Source: Nitriliruptorales bacterium (GTDB lineage Bacteria; Actinomycetota; Nitriliruptoria; Nitriliruptorales; Nitriliruptoraceae). From it: 56,633 bases of DNA. Location of the stretch: the NCBI GenBank assembly GCA_024637135.1, contig JAGXFT010000078.1:1-56633 (forward strand), in the 5' to 3' direction. A model generated the notes under the pieces. The model saw only the letters and a list, made by a program, of their open reading frames with translations. It searched no databases and was not told the DNA's origin. The translations under genes and the position numbers were made by a program. This document shows positions 36,487-44,093 of this stretch, in pieces. Every line of letters begins with the position of its first letter. Position 1 is the stretch's first letter.

Positions 36487-36559
36487 TGGATGTTGGGAGC
36501 GCAGCGAGCAACTCCAACGCGCCCGAGCGCAGCGAGGGCGCGCGCACTCGCAACATCCA
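36487..36559. repeat. REP-like double hairpin between ispH and rnd
   Basis: An outer perfect 9-bp inverted repeat TGGATGTTG (36487-36495) / CAACATCCA (36551-36559) encloses two copies of GAGCGCAGCGAG (36497-36508 and 36525-36536). The second copy is the loop of a perfect 7-bp hairpin CGCGCCC/GGGCGCG; the first is flanked by TTG/CAA pairs. Lying between convergent stops, it may act as a bidirectional terminator or belong to a dispersed palindromic repeat family. Confidence 0.65.
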
Positions 36560-36608
36560 TGGCTTGCGGCGGAGTCGTAACCGCGCGTCGCTCGCTGTGG
36601 GCGTGGGG

Positions 36609-37835
36609 TCACTCGACGGAGGTGTAGGCCTCCCACAGCATGTCGGCCAGCAGGTCGCACTGCCAGGGGCGCAGGTCGAGGTGGGCGACGAGTTCGTCGA
36701 CGTCGGCCGGTTCGGCGGCGATCGGTGCCCACAGGGTCCGGCCGGGACACAAGAACCCGGCGTCCAGGCCCATCTCATCGGCCACTGCGCTGCGAGCGTT
36801 GCGCATCGCGGCATGGCGATCGCGGTCCGCGCGGTCGAAGCGGCGCGACGCCCCGGTGCGGGCCTGGGGTTGGGCTGCCAGCCCCTCGCCCTGTGCCTCC
36901 AGCAACTCCACGGCATGTCCCCGGGTCGGCTGGTTGCGGCGCTTGTTGCGGCGGGACAGGTCGTCGACGTCGACCGCCGGTGAGCCCGCGAGGTCGACCA
37001 GGGTCTCGTCGCGCAGGACCCGTTGCGGGGCGAGGTCGTCGCGCTTCGCGAGATGCTCGCGCCGGATCCACAGCGCCCGCAGCACGGACCGTTGGGCGTC
37101 GCCGAGCCGACCGGAGCCGCGGGTGTCCTCCCACGCCCGGGTGGACGCCCGGGTGCTGTCGATCATGTGGTCGCGTTCCTGGCGGTACCAGTCGAGCCGG
37201 CCGAGGTCTGCCAGCCGTTCGCGCAGGTCCATGATCAGCGCGGGCAGGTGCTCGACGTCACCGGCCGCGTACGCCGCCATGTCGTCCGGCAGCGGCCGAC
37301 GTTCCCAGTCCGCGCGCTGGAACCGGTCCTTGTCCGGTGACAGGGCGACCCCGAGCAGTTCCTGCAGGAGGTTGTCCAGCCCCAGCGGAAGGCCGAGCAC
37401 GGCCGCCGCCACGGCCGTGTCCTCGAAGGTGTCGAGGTCGACATCGGCCTCGTCCAGCGACGGGATGTCGTTGGTGCCGGCGTGGAGGACCACGATCCGC
37501 TCGGCGAGGAAGTCGCCCAGGATCGGCACGTGGCCACCCAGTTCGTGGGTGTCGATCAGCAGCACGACCTCCGCCGTGCCGACCTGCACCAGCGCGGCCG
37601 GGTTGTCGTACCGGGGTTTGGTCGACCGTTCGACGTCGAGCCCGACGACCTCGGCGTCGATGTCGGGGAGGGCGGCGACGAGGTCGTCGTGATCGTGGAT
37701 GAGGCGGTGGCGGACGGCGAGACTCCCGGTGCGGCGACGCAGTGGACGCGCTGGTTCATGCCCGCCCGCCGGCGATCCTAACCTGCGTGGGGGCGGCAAC
37801 CCGTCGGACCGGGACTCGCGTGCCCCGCGCGGCAT
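36609..37835 (-). CDS. rnd: ribonuclease D family 3'-5' exonuclease
   Basis: A DEDDy exonuclease that trims 3' ends of tRNA and other RNAs. Exo I is VVGLDVERS (Asp and Glu), Exo II is LHAGTNDIPSLDE, and Exo III is YAAGDVEHLP with the tyrosine. Two HRDC-like helical regions follow. The 5' end is uncertain: ATG 37835 gives 408 residues with about 45 non-conserved residues first, TTG 37799 is possible, and the attractive ATG at 37759, 15 bases after a TAGGAT, is in another frame. It diverges from the Mca-like gene. Confidence 0.88.
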   Translation of the reverse strand: MPRGARESRSDGLPPPRRLGSPAGGHEPARPLRRRTGSLAVRHRLIHDHDDLVAALPDIDAEVVGLDVERSTKPRYDNPAALVQVGTAEVVLLIDTHELGGHVPILGDFLAERIVVLHAGTNDIPSLDEADVDLDTFEDTAVAAAVLGLPLGLDNLLQELLGVALSPDKDRFQRADWERRPLPDDMAAYAAGDVEHLPALIMDLRERLADLGRLDWYRQERDHMIDSTRASTRAWEDTRGSGRLGDAQRSVLRALWIRREHLAKRDDLAPQRVLRDETLVDLAGSPAVDVDDLSRRNKRRNQPTRGHAVELLEAQGEGLAAQPQARTGASRRFDRADRDRHAAMRNARSAVADEMGLDAGFLCPGRTLWAPIAAEPADVDELVAHLDLRPWQCDLLADMLWEAYTSVE

Positions 37836-37886
37836 CCCGGACCCGACCACGCCTTCCGCTTCGCCCACCTGCCGCCAGGAGCCACC

Positions 37887-38747
37887 ATGGCACCCGAAGT
37901 CGCCTGCCTGCTCGCCGTCCACCCCCACCCGGACGACGAGTCGATCGCCATGGGCGGGACCCTGCTGCACTACGGCGCACGAGGCGTCGCCACCCACGTC
38001 GTGACCTGCACCGGGGGCGAGGAGGGCGAGAACCTGGCCGGGATCGACCTGGCAGGACGTGATCTGCCCGACCTGCGGCGCGAGGAGATGGCCGACGCCG
38101 CCGCCCTGCTCGGCCTGACCTCACATGCATGGCTGGGCTACCGCGACTCCGGGATGGTCGGGACCGCCACCAACGACCACCCCGATGCGTTCACGAACGT
38201 CGACGTCGCCGACGCCGGCACCCGCCTTGCGGCCGTCGTGCGAACCCTGCGCCCGCAGGTGGTCGCCTCCGACGGCGCCAACGGCACCTACGGCCATCCC
38301 GACCACGTGATGGCCCACCGGGTCACGGTCGCCGCGGTCGAGTTGGCGGCCGATCCCGACGCCGACGTCCCCGGCTCCCCCCACCAAGTCCGACTGCACG
38401 TCGCCCACGCGGTCCCCCGTGAACGGGTCCGGCGCATGCACCGGGAACTGCTGGCACGCGGGCTGTTGTCGCCGTTCGACGACGAGTCCGTGGACGACTT
38501 CGGCGTCCCGGACGAGGAGATCACCACCGTGATCGACGTACGAGCCCACCTCGAACGCAAGCAGGAGGCGATGCTGGCGCACCGCAGCCAGATCTCGCGC
38601 GAGTCGGCCTTCTTCAACATCCCGGAGGAGTTGGCCCCGGACTTGTTCGGCCGTGAGGCGTACGTCGTGGTGTCGACGGCCGGCGCGCTGGACGCGTCCG
38701 ATCGCGATGCGCTGGCCGACGACCTGTTCGCCGGGCACGTGGCATGA
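37887..38747 (+). CDS. mca: PIG-L deacetylase, mycothiol Mca/MshB-like
   Basis: A 286-residue zinc amidase/deacetylase. The zinc motif HPHPDDE (12-18) and the second site YGHPDHVMAHR are intact. The C-terminal VPDEEITTVIDVRAHLERKQEAMLAHRSQI is typical of mycothiol S-conjugate amidase (Mca) and its paralogue MshB, which act on mycothiol conjugates or its GlcNAc-Ins precursor; which of the two cannot be decided without comparison. AGGAG lies just upstream of the ATG. Its stop overlaps the flavin reductase start (ATGA). Confidence 0.85.
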   Translation: MAPEVACLLAVHPHPDDESIAMGGTLLHYGARGVATHVVTCTGGEEGENLAGIDLAGRDLPDLRREEMADAAALLGLTSHAWLGYRDSGMVGTATNDHPDAFTNVDVADAGTRLAAVVRTLRPQVVASDGANGTYGHPDHVMAHRVTVAAVELAADPDADVPGSPHQVRLHVAHAVPRERVRRMHRELLARGLLSPFDDESVDDFGVPDEEITTVIDVRAHLERKQEAMLAHRSQISRESAFFNIPEELAPDLFGREAYVVVSTAGALDASDRDALADDLFAGHVA

Positions 38748-39289
38748 CCGGCACCACCGACGGCGCGGACGCGTCGATGCCCGACGGCGGACCCGCCCCG
38801 CTCGACAGCAGGGCGTTCCGGGACGTGATGGCGCGCTTCGGCACCGGGGTGACGGTGATGACGGCGATGGATGCCACCGGGGAGGTCACCGGGATGACCG
38901 CCAACGCGGTGGCGTCGGTGTCCCTCGAACCCCTGCTCGTGCTGGTCTGCGTGGAGTCGTCGACCGACATGGCCACCAAGGTTCGGTCCGGTCAGCGCTT
39001 CGGGTTGTCGATCCTGGCTGCGGACCAGCAGGACCGGTCCGACCACTTCGCCGACCCGACCCGGTCCCGCGGGTGGGAGGGGTTCGTGGACGTCCCGGTG
39101 ACCACCTCGGTCACCGGCGTGCCGTTGCTGGCGGACGCCCTGGGGTGGCTGGACTGCACCGTCCACGCGATCCACCCCGGCGGTGACCACCTGATCGTCG
39201 TGGGCGCCGTCGTGGCCGCCGCCGTCGCCGAGCCCGGCCCCGCACTGGGCTGGTACCACCACGGCTACGTCGAGATCGCCACCGACTAG
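38744..39289 (+). CDS. flavin reductase family protein
   Basis: A 181-residue flavin-binding split-barrel protein like the small components of two-component monooxygenases. The pattern FRDVMARFGTGVTVMTAMD, GMTANAVASVSLEPLLVLVCV and the C-terminal GWYHHGYV is diagnostic. The usual role is NAD(P)H-dependent FMN/FAD reduction for a partner oxygenase, but no monooxygenase is near. The 4-base overlap with the deacetylase gene implies coupled translation. Confidence 0.87.
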   Translation: MTGTTDGADASMPDGGPAPLDSRAFRDVMARFGTGVTVMTAMDATGEVTGMTANAVASVSLEPLLVLVCVESSTDMATKVRSGQRFGLSILAADQQDRSDHFADPTRSRGWEGFVDVPVTTSVTGVPLLADALGWLDCTVHAIHPGGDHLIVVGAVVAAAVAEPGPALGWYHHGYVEIATD

Positions 39290-39334
39290 CAGGCCGTACG
39301 TGGGGGCGGGGCAGGTGTCGTACGGGATGCAGGC

Positions 39335-39736
39335 TCAGTCCTCCACGAGTTCGACCAGGACGCCGTCGGTTCCCTTCGGGTGCACGAAGGCGACGGTGTG
39401 GCCGGAGCCGCCGGGGCGGGGCTCGTCGTCGATCAGGCGCACGCCCTCGTCCCGGAGGTGGTCCAGTGCGTCGCCGACCGAGGACACGCCGAGTCCGAGG
39501 TGGTGCAGGCCCGGTCCGTTCTTCACGAGGTAGCGGGCGATCGGCGAGTCGTCCCGCGTGGCCTGCAGGAGTTGGATCCAGACCCCGCCGACGTCGATCA
39601 TCGCCTCCTCGACGCCGTCGGACTCGACGACCTCGCGGTGATGGGCAGTCAGGCCGAAGGCTCGTTCCCACAACTCCAGCGTCGCGTCGAGGTCGTCGAC
39701 GGCGATGGCGATCTGGTCGATGCGGGTGACGTCCAT
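39335..39736 (-). CDS. mce: methylmalonyl-CoA epimerase
   Basis: A 133-residue vicinal-oxygen-chelate protein that interconverts (2R)- and (2S)-methylmalonyl-CoA so that the mutase can act. Family motifs GLHHLGLGV (78-79), WIQLLQ (Gln55) and the terminal VLVELVE (Glu129) are present. The first metal ligand of the family, the histidine of DHIAIAV, is Gln8 here (IDQIAIAV). GAGGA about 8 bases upstream supports the ATG. It diverges from a thiolase-meaB-marR cluster, the expected company for propionyl/methylmalonyl-CoA metabolism. Confidence 0.88.
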   Translation of the reverse strand: MDVTRIDQIAIAVDDLDATLELWERAFGLTAHHREVVESDGVEEAMIDVGGVWIQLLQATRDDSPIARYLVKNGPGLHHLGLGVSSVGDALDHLRDEGVRLIDDEPRPGGSGHTVAFVHPKGTDGVLVELVED

Positions 39737-39940
39737 CGTGGAGTCCTCGGCTCGGGTGGCCACGAGTGTGCCGTGCGCAGCCGGTTCGGGCCCGGCCCGC
39801 CGTCGCCCGTCGCCCGCGACCCACGCCACCCGACCGGGCCGTGTCGAACGTGGGGTTGGGGGTGGCAAGGCCAGTCGCGCCAGAGAGTCTCGCACCGCCC
39901 ACCTAGACTCGTCGGACCGTCCCGCCCAGGAGGATCGACC

Positions 39941-41125
39941 ATGCACGACGCCGTCGTCACTGCCATCGCGCGCACCCCGATCGGCCGCTTCGGCGGTGGT
40001 CTCTCGTCGTTGTCGGCGATGGAGCTGGGGGGCCGTGCGATCGCGGCGGCACTGGACCGTTCGGGCGTCGACGGCGGTGACGTGGGCTACGTCGTGATGG
40101 GCCATGTGCTCCAGGCGGGCCAGGGCCAGATCACGTCGCGCCAGGCCGCGCACGTCGGGGGCATCCCGCTGGACGTGCCGGCCGAGACCATCAACAAGGT
40201 GTGCCCGTCCGGCATGGCCGCGATCGCCCGCGCATCGTCGCTGATCGCGCTCGGCGAGTTCGACGTGGTGGTCGCTGGCGGGATGGAATCGATGTCCACC
40301 GCGCCGTACGTGCTGGACAAGGCCCGGTTCGGGTACCGGCTCGGCGACGGGACGCTGAAGGACTCGATGATGTTCGACGGCCTGACCTGCGCCTTCGACC
40401 ACCAGGCGATGGGCGAGGCGACGGACCGCTACCAGGGCGAGAGCCACGACTACACCCGGGCCGCCCAGGACGAGTGGTCGGCGCGCTCACACGAGCGTGC
40501 CGCGGCCGCCTGGAAGGACGGTGCCTTCGACGACGAGGTGGTGCCGGTCGAGGTGCCCCAGCGCAAGGGTGACCCGGTGCTGGTGGACAGCGACGAGGGG
40601 ATCCGTCCCGGGACCACCGTCGACTCGCTGGGCGGGCTGCGTCCCGCCTTCACCGCAGACGGGACCATCACCGCCGGCAACGCGTCCCAGATCTCGGACG
40701 GCGGGGCCGCGCTGGTGCTCACGTCGCGGGCGTACGCCGAGGCCAACGACCTGCCCGTCCTCGCCTCGATCAGGGCCTGGGGCGCCACCGCCGGACCGCT
40801 GTCGCTGTTGCCCCAGCCCGGCAACGCGATCCGGGCAGCGGCCGCCAAGCTGGACGCGGACCCGTCGTCGTTCGACCTCTACGAACTCAACGAGGCGTTC
40901 GCGTCGGTGGCGATGGCCGGGACCGCCGACCTCGGCATCAGCGAGGACATCGTGAACGTCAACGGCGGCGCGGTCGCCATGGGCCACCCCATCGGGTGCA
41001 CGGGAGCGCGGATCACCGTGACCCTGATCAACGAGTTGCGACGCCGCGGCGGCGGGCGCGGCGCGGCCGCGTTGTGTGGTGGCGGCGGACAGGGTGATGC
41101 CCTGATCGTGGACGTCGCCGGCTGA
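39941..41125 (+). CDS. acetyl-CoA C-acetyltransferase (biosynthetic thiolase)
   Basis: A 394-residue biosynthetic-type thiolase joining two acetyl-CoA to acetoacetyl-CoA. Nucleophile Cys88 (NKVCPSGMAAI), NEAFA, His349 (GHPIGCTGAR) and Cys379 (CGGGGQGD) are in place. AGGAGG 7-8 bases before the ATG marks the start; TAGACT at 39904-39909 is a likely -10. It precedes meaB by 73 bases and fits an acetoacetyl-CoA/ethylmalonyl-CoA or PHB-type route. Confidence 0.94.
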   Translation: MHDAVVTAIARTPIGRFGGGLSSLSAMELGGRAIAAALDRSGVDGGDVGYVVMGHVLQAGQGQITSRQAAHVGGIPLDVPAETINKVCPSGMAAIARASSLIALGEFDVVVAGGMESMSTAPYVLDKARFGYRLGDGTLKDSMMFDGLTCAFDHQAMGEATDRYQGESHDYTRAAQDEWSARSHERAAAAWKDGAFDDEVVPVEVPQRKGDPVLVDSDEGIRPGTTVDSLGGLRPAFTADGTITAGNASQISDGGAALVLTSRAYAEANDLPVLASIRAWGATAGPLSLLPQPGNAIRAAAAKLDADPSSFDLYELNEAFASVAMAGTADLGISEDIVNVNGGAVAMGHPIGCTGARITVTLINELRRRGGGRGAAALCGGGGQGDALIVDVAG

Positions 41126-41198
41126 CGTCCCCGTCGAGGTCGCCCCTGCTGCCCGCAGGGTCCTCGCCGACCCCTTCGCCACGACCAATGGCCCCCAC

Positions 41199-42185
41199 GT
41201 GACCAACGTGCTCGACGACCTGCTGGACGACCTGGTCGACGGACGTCGCCGGGCGCTCGCCCGCGTGCTGTCCCGGGTCGAGGACGGGCGTCCGAGTGAC
41301 CTGCGGGCGATCGCGGCGCGACTGCACCCGATGGGTGGGTCGGCGCGCATCCTCGGCGTCACGGGGTCGCCGGGGGTGGGGAAGTCGACCCTGACCAATG
41401 CCCTGACGGCGTCACTGCGCGAGGCCGGGCGGCGGGTGGCCGTGCTGGCCATCGACCCGTCGTCGCCGTTCTCGGGGGGCGCGTTGCTGGGGGACCGGGT
41501 CCGGATGCAGAGCCACCACGCCGACGACGGGGTCTACATCCGGTCGATGGCTGCCCGTGGGCACCTCGGTGGCCTGGCGGTGGCGACGCCGCAGGCGGCC
41601 GACGTGCTGGACGCTGCGGGGTTCGACGACATCATCATCGAGACCGTCGGCGTGGGCCAGTCGGAGGTGGACGTCGCATCGACCGCGGACACCACGCTGG
41701 TGACACTCGCGCCGGGGATGGGCGACTCGATCCAGGCGGCCAAGGCCGGGATACTGGAGGTCGCCGACGTCTTCGTGGTCAACAAGGCCGACCAGTCGGG
41801 CGCCGGCAAGCTCGCATCGGAGTTGACGGGCATGCTCGAGATGGGCCACGCATCCGGTGCGGTCGGTGCGGACGAGGGGGACTGGTGGCCGCCGATCCTG
41901 CGCACGGTGGCGGTCCGCGGTGAGGGCGTGGACGAGGTGCTGGCGGCCATCGCCGAGCACGGCGAGCACCTGGACGCGTCGGGTGCGCGAGCCCAGCGGT
42001 CGCGTGCTCGGGCCGCCGGACTGGTGCGAGACCTCGCGTTGGGCCAGGTGCGGGCCCGGTTCGACGGCGACGGGGCCGACGAGACGTTCCTGCACGACCT
42101 CGCCGACCGGGTGGTGGCGCGCGACCTCGATCCCTGGGCTGCCTCCGACGACCTGGTGGCGGCGATCGACGGTGCGGCGTCGTGA
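41199..42185 (+). CDS. meaB: methylmalonyl-CoA mutase chaperone GTPase MeaB
   Basis: A 328-residue G3E-family GTPase that gates cofactor loading and protects B12 acyl-CoA mutases from inactivation. P-loop GSPGVGKSTL, IDPSSPFSGGALLGDRVRM, the IIIETVGVGQSE switch and NKAD base recognition are clear. The start is a GTG. Its stop overlaps the MarR gene (GTGA). Two client mutases are encoded at 0.1-2.1 kb and 44.1-45.8 kb. Confidence 0.95.
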   Translation: MTNVLDDLLDDLVDGRRRALARVLSRVEDGRPSDLRAIAARLHPMGGSARILGVTGSPGVGKSTLTNALTASLREAGRRVAVLAIDPSSPFSGGALLGDRVRMQSHHADDGVYIRSMAARGHLGGLAVATPQAADVLDAAGFDDIIIETVGVGQSEVDVASTADTTLVTLAPGMGDSIQAAKAGILEVADVFVVNKADQSGAGKLASELTGMLEMGHASGAVGADEGDWWPPILRTVAVRGEGVDEVLAAIAEHGEHLDASGARAQRSRARAAGLVRDLALGQVRARFDGDGADETFLHDLADRVVARDLDPWAASDDLVAAIDGAAS

Positions 42186-42691
42186 GTGACGAGCCGGCGT
42201 TGCCGTTCGACCCGGTCGCTGCGGCCCGGGACAACTGGACCGCCCGCGGTTGGGATCTGCCCGACGTCATGGCTGCGGTGACCTCGGTGGCCCGGGTCCA
42301 GCAGGTCCTGGCACGTGGGTGCGACGACGCGCTGGCCCCGTTCGACCTCACCTTCGCCCGGTACGAGGTCCTGGTGCTGCTCACGTTCTCCCGCACGGGG
42401 GCGCTCCCGCTGGGCAAGGTGGGGGAGCGGCTCCAGGTCTCGCCCGCCTCGGTCACCAACGCCGTCGACCGGTTGGAGGCGTCCGGGTACGTCGTGCGGG
42501 AACCACACCCCACGGACGGGCGGGCGACGCTGGCGCGCATCACCGAGTCAGGCGCGGTCGTCGTCGGTGGGGCCACGACGGCGCTGACGGCCGCACGGTT
42601 CGGCGTGGCGGGGCTGGGCGACGCCGAGGCTCGCCAGTTGGTCGACCTGCTCCGCCCGGTCCGGGCCGCCGCCGGCGACTTCCCGACCTGA
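42182..42691 (+). CDS. MarR family transcriptional regulator
   Basis: A 169-residue winged-helix regulator of the MarR type: LTFARYEVLVLLTFSRTGALP, RLQVSPASVTNAVDRLEASGYVVRE with the recognition helix, and the wing HPTDGRATLARIT. The GTG start overlaps meaB, so it is translated with it and probably responds to an acyl-CoA or fatty acid, controlling the mutase cluster; the ligand is not shown by the sequence. A strong terminator follows. Confidence 0.9.
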   Translation: MSDEPALPFDPVAAARDNWTARGWDLPDVMAAVTSVARVQQVLARGCDDALAPFDLTFARYEVLVLLTFSRTGALPLGKVGERLQVSPASVTNAVDRLEASGYVVREPHPTDGRATLARITESGAVVVGGATTALTAARFGVAGLGDAEARQLVDLLRPVRAAAGDFPT

Positions 42692-42771
42692 ACCGACCCG
42701 ATGCATCGAGTGTGCGTTCAGCATGGCATACCGGGCTGATCGGCCACCCTCGACAGGGAGTCGTGACACGA

Positions 42772-42802
42772 CGACGGCCCCGCCGGGATGGCGGGGCCGT
42801 CG
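42772..42802. terminator. bidirectional terminator between marR and glnII
   Basis: GACGGCCCCGCC (42773-42784) and GGCGGGGCCGTC (42790-42801) form a perfect 12-bp stem, 13 with the next pair, around a GGGAT loop, placed between two convergent stops. There is no T-tract, but stem strength and position support termination in both directions. Confidence 0.75.
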
Positions 42803-42821
42803 GTGATGCTGGTGTCGGTGC

Positions 42822-43838
42822 TCAGTCGGCGAGCGCCGAGCAGCACGTGTCGGTGATCAGGCCGGCGACGACGTAGGGGTCGGCGTTGGCGTTGGGCCGA
42901 CGGTCCTCGATGTAGCCCTGCTTGTCCTGCTCGACCTGCCACGGGATCCGGACGGAGGCGCCGCGGTCGGAGACGCCGTAGCTGAAGGTGTCGAACCGCT
43001 GCGTCTCGTGCTCACCGGTCAGGCGGTCCTCGATGCCCACGCCGTAGCCGGCGAGGTGCTTCTCCACCATGCCCTCCTTGCCCAGGGCCTCGGCCGCGGT
43101 GATGATCGCGTCGTAGCCCTCGCGCATGGCGGTGGTCGAGAAGTTGGTGTGCATCCCCGCGCCGTTCCAGTCGCCCTTCATGGGCTTGGCGTCCAGGGTG
43201 ATCTCGAGGTTGTACTTCTCACCCATGCGGAACAGCAGGTAACGGGCGACCCACATGTGGTCGCCGACCGCCAGCGTGTCGACGGGACCGATCTGGAACT
43301 CCCACTGGCCGGGCATCACCTCGGCGTTGGTCCCGGAGATGGCCAGTCCGGCCTCCATGCACAGGGTCGTGTGCTCCTCGATGATGTCGCGGCCGTGGAT
43401 CTTGACCGCGCCCACGCCGCAGTAGTACGGGCCCTGGGGACCGGGGAAGCCGCCCTGCGGGAACCCGGCCGGCCAGCCGGTGGTGACGTCGATCATGGTG
43501 TATTCCTGCTCGAGGCCGAACCACGGTTCCTGGTCGCTGTACTTCTCGAACACCTCGCGGGCCTTGGCGCGCGTGTTGGTCGGCAGGGGCGACATGTCCT
43601 TGGGGTCGAAGGTCTCGCACATGACGAGGATGTCGTTGCCACCGCGGATCGGGTCGGGGCACTGGAAGACGGGCTTGAGGACGACGTCGGACTGGTCACC
43701 CGGTGCCTGGTTGGTTGAGGACCCGTCGTAGCCCCAGATGCCGGGTTCGGCCCCGTCGTCGAGGATCTTGGTCTTGGATCGGATCTCGGGCGTCGGCGAA
43801 CTGCCGTCGATCCAGAGGTACTCGGCCCGGTAGGCCAT
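42822..43838 (-). CDS. glnII: glutamine synthetase type II
   Basis: A 338-residue GSII (eukaryotic-type) enzyme making glutamine from glutamate, ammonia and ATP. Typical segments are YLWIDGSS, WGYDGSSTNQA, the metal site PWFGLEQEYTMID, GPVKIHGRD-like AVKIHGRDIIEEH, KGDWNGAGMHTNFST and RGASVRIP. Actinobacteria use GSII as a second, nitrogen-regulated enzyme beside GlnA. GGAG 8 bases before the ATG marks the start, and a GlnR-like site lies 54-80 bases upstream. Confidence 0.96.
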   Translation of the reverse strand: MAYRAEYLWIDGSSPTPEIRSKTKILDDGAEPGIWGYDGSSTNQAPGDQSDVVLKPVFQCPDPIRGGNDILVMCETFDPKDMSPLPTNTRAKAREVFEKYSDQEPWFGLEQEYTMIDVTTGWPAGFPQGGFPGPQGPYYCGVGAVKIHGRDIIEEHTTLCMEAGLAISGTNAEVMPGQWEFQIGPVDTLAVGDHMWVARYLLFRMGEKYNLEITLDAKPMKGDWNGAGMHTNFSTTAMREGYDAIITAAEALGKEGMVEKHLAGYGVGIEDRLTGEHETQRFDTFSYGVSDRGASVRIPWQVEQDKQGYIEDRRPNANADPYVVAGLITDTCCSALAD

Positions 43839-43891
43839 GGTGATGCTCCAGTGATTGGGAACGGTCGGTCCTCGAAGTGGAGCGCTGTCGT

Positions 43892-43918
43892 GTTACCAGC
43901 ATGTTTCGTGCGTGGTTC
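43892..43918 (-). promoter_or_regulatory. GlnR-like operator upstream of glnII
   Basis: On the glnII strand the order is GAACC-n6-GAAAC-n6-GTAAC, three pentamers at exact 6-base intervals, which fits the GlnR box (gTnAC-n6-GAAAC repeats) of actinobacteria. Position in front of a nitrogen-assimilation gene supports nitrogen-dependent control; GlnR itself is not in the window. Confidence 0.65.
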
Positions 43919-44024
43919 GAGCACGAGAAAAGGGCTCCGTGCCGCGCCGTGGACCCCGTCGGTCCCGGCTCGCGGTCATCGTGAGGAGTGATGTGGGTCA
44001 CAAGGGTATGGGGGCGAAGATGTT

Positions 44025-44053
44025 TTGACGTCGAAAGATCCCCGTCGTAGGGT
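44025..44053 (+). promoter_or_regulatory. promoter of the acyl-CoA mutase large-subunit gene
   Basis: TTGACG (44025-44030) and TAGGGT (44048-44053) are separated by 17 bases, the best -35/-10 pair seen in the window. The -10 is part of a 13-bp tandem duplication CGTCGTAGGGTGG (44043-44055 and 44056-44068), so a second TAGGGT occurs 6 bases before the GTG at 44073. Confidence 0.65.
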
Positions 44054-44093
44054 GGCGTCGTAGGGTGGTCGGGTGACCGCGAGAGGACTCGGG

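Noticed and set aside
37556-37759. 67-codon open frame starting at ATG 37759
   Set aside because: Although it follows a good -10, its product has no similarity and it lies inside the RNase D exonuclease domain; kept only as a start-site puzzle.
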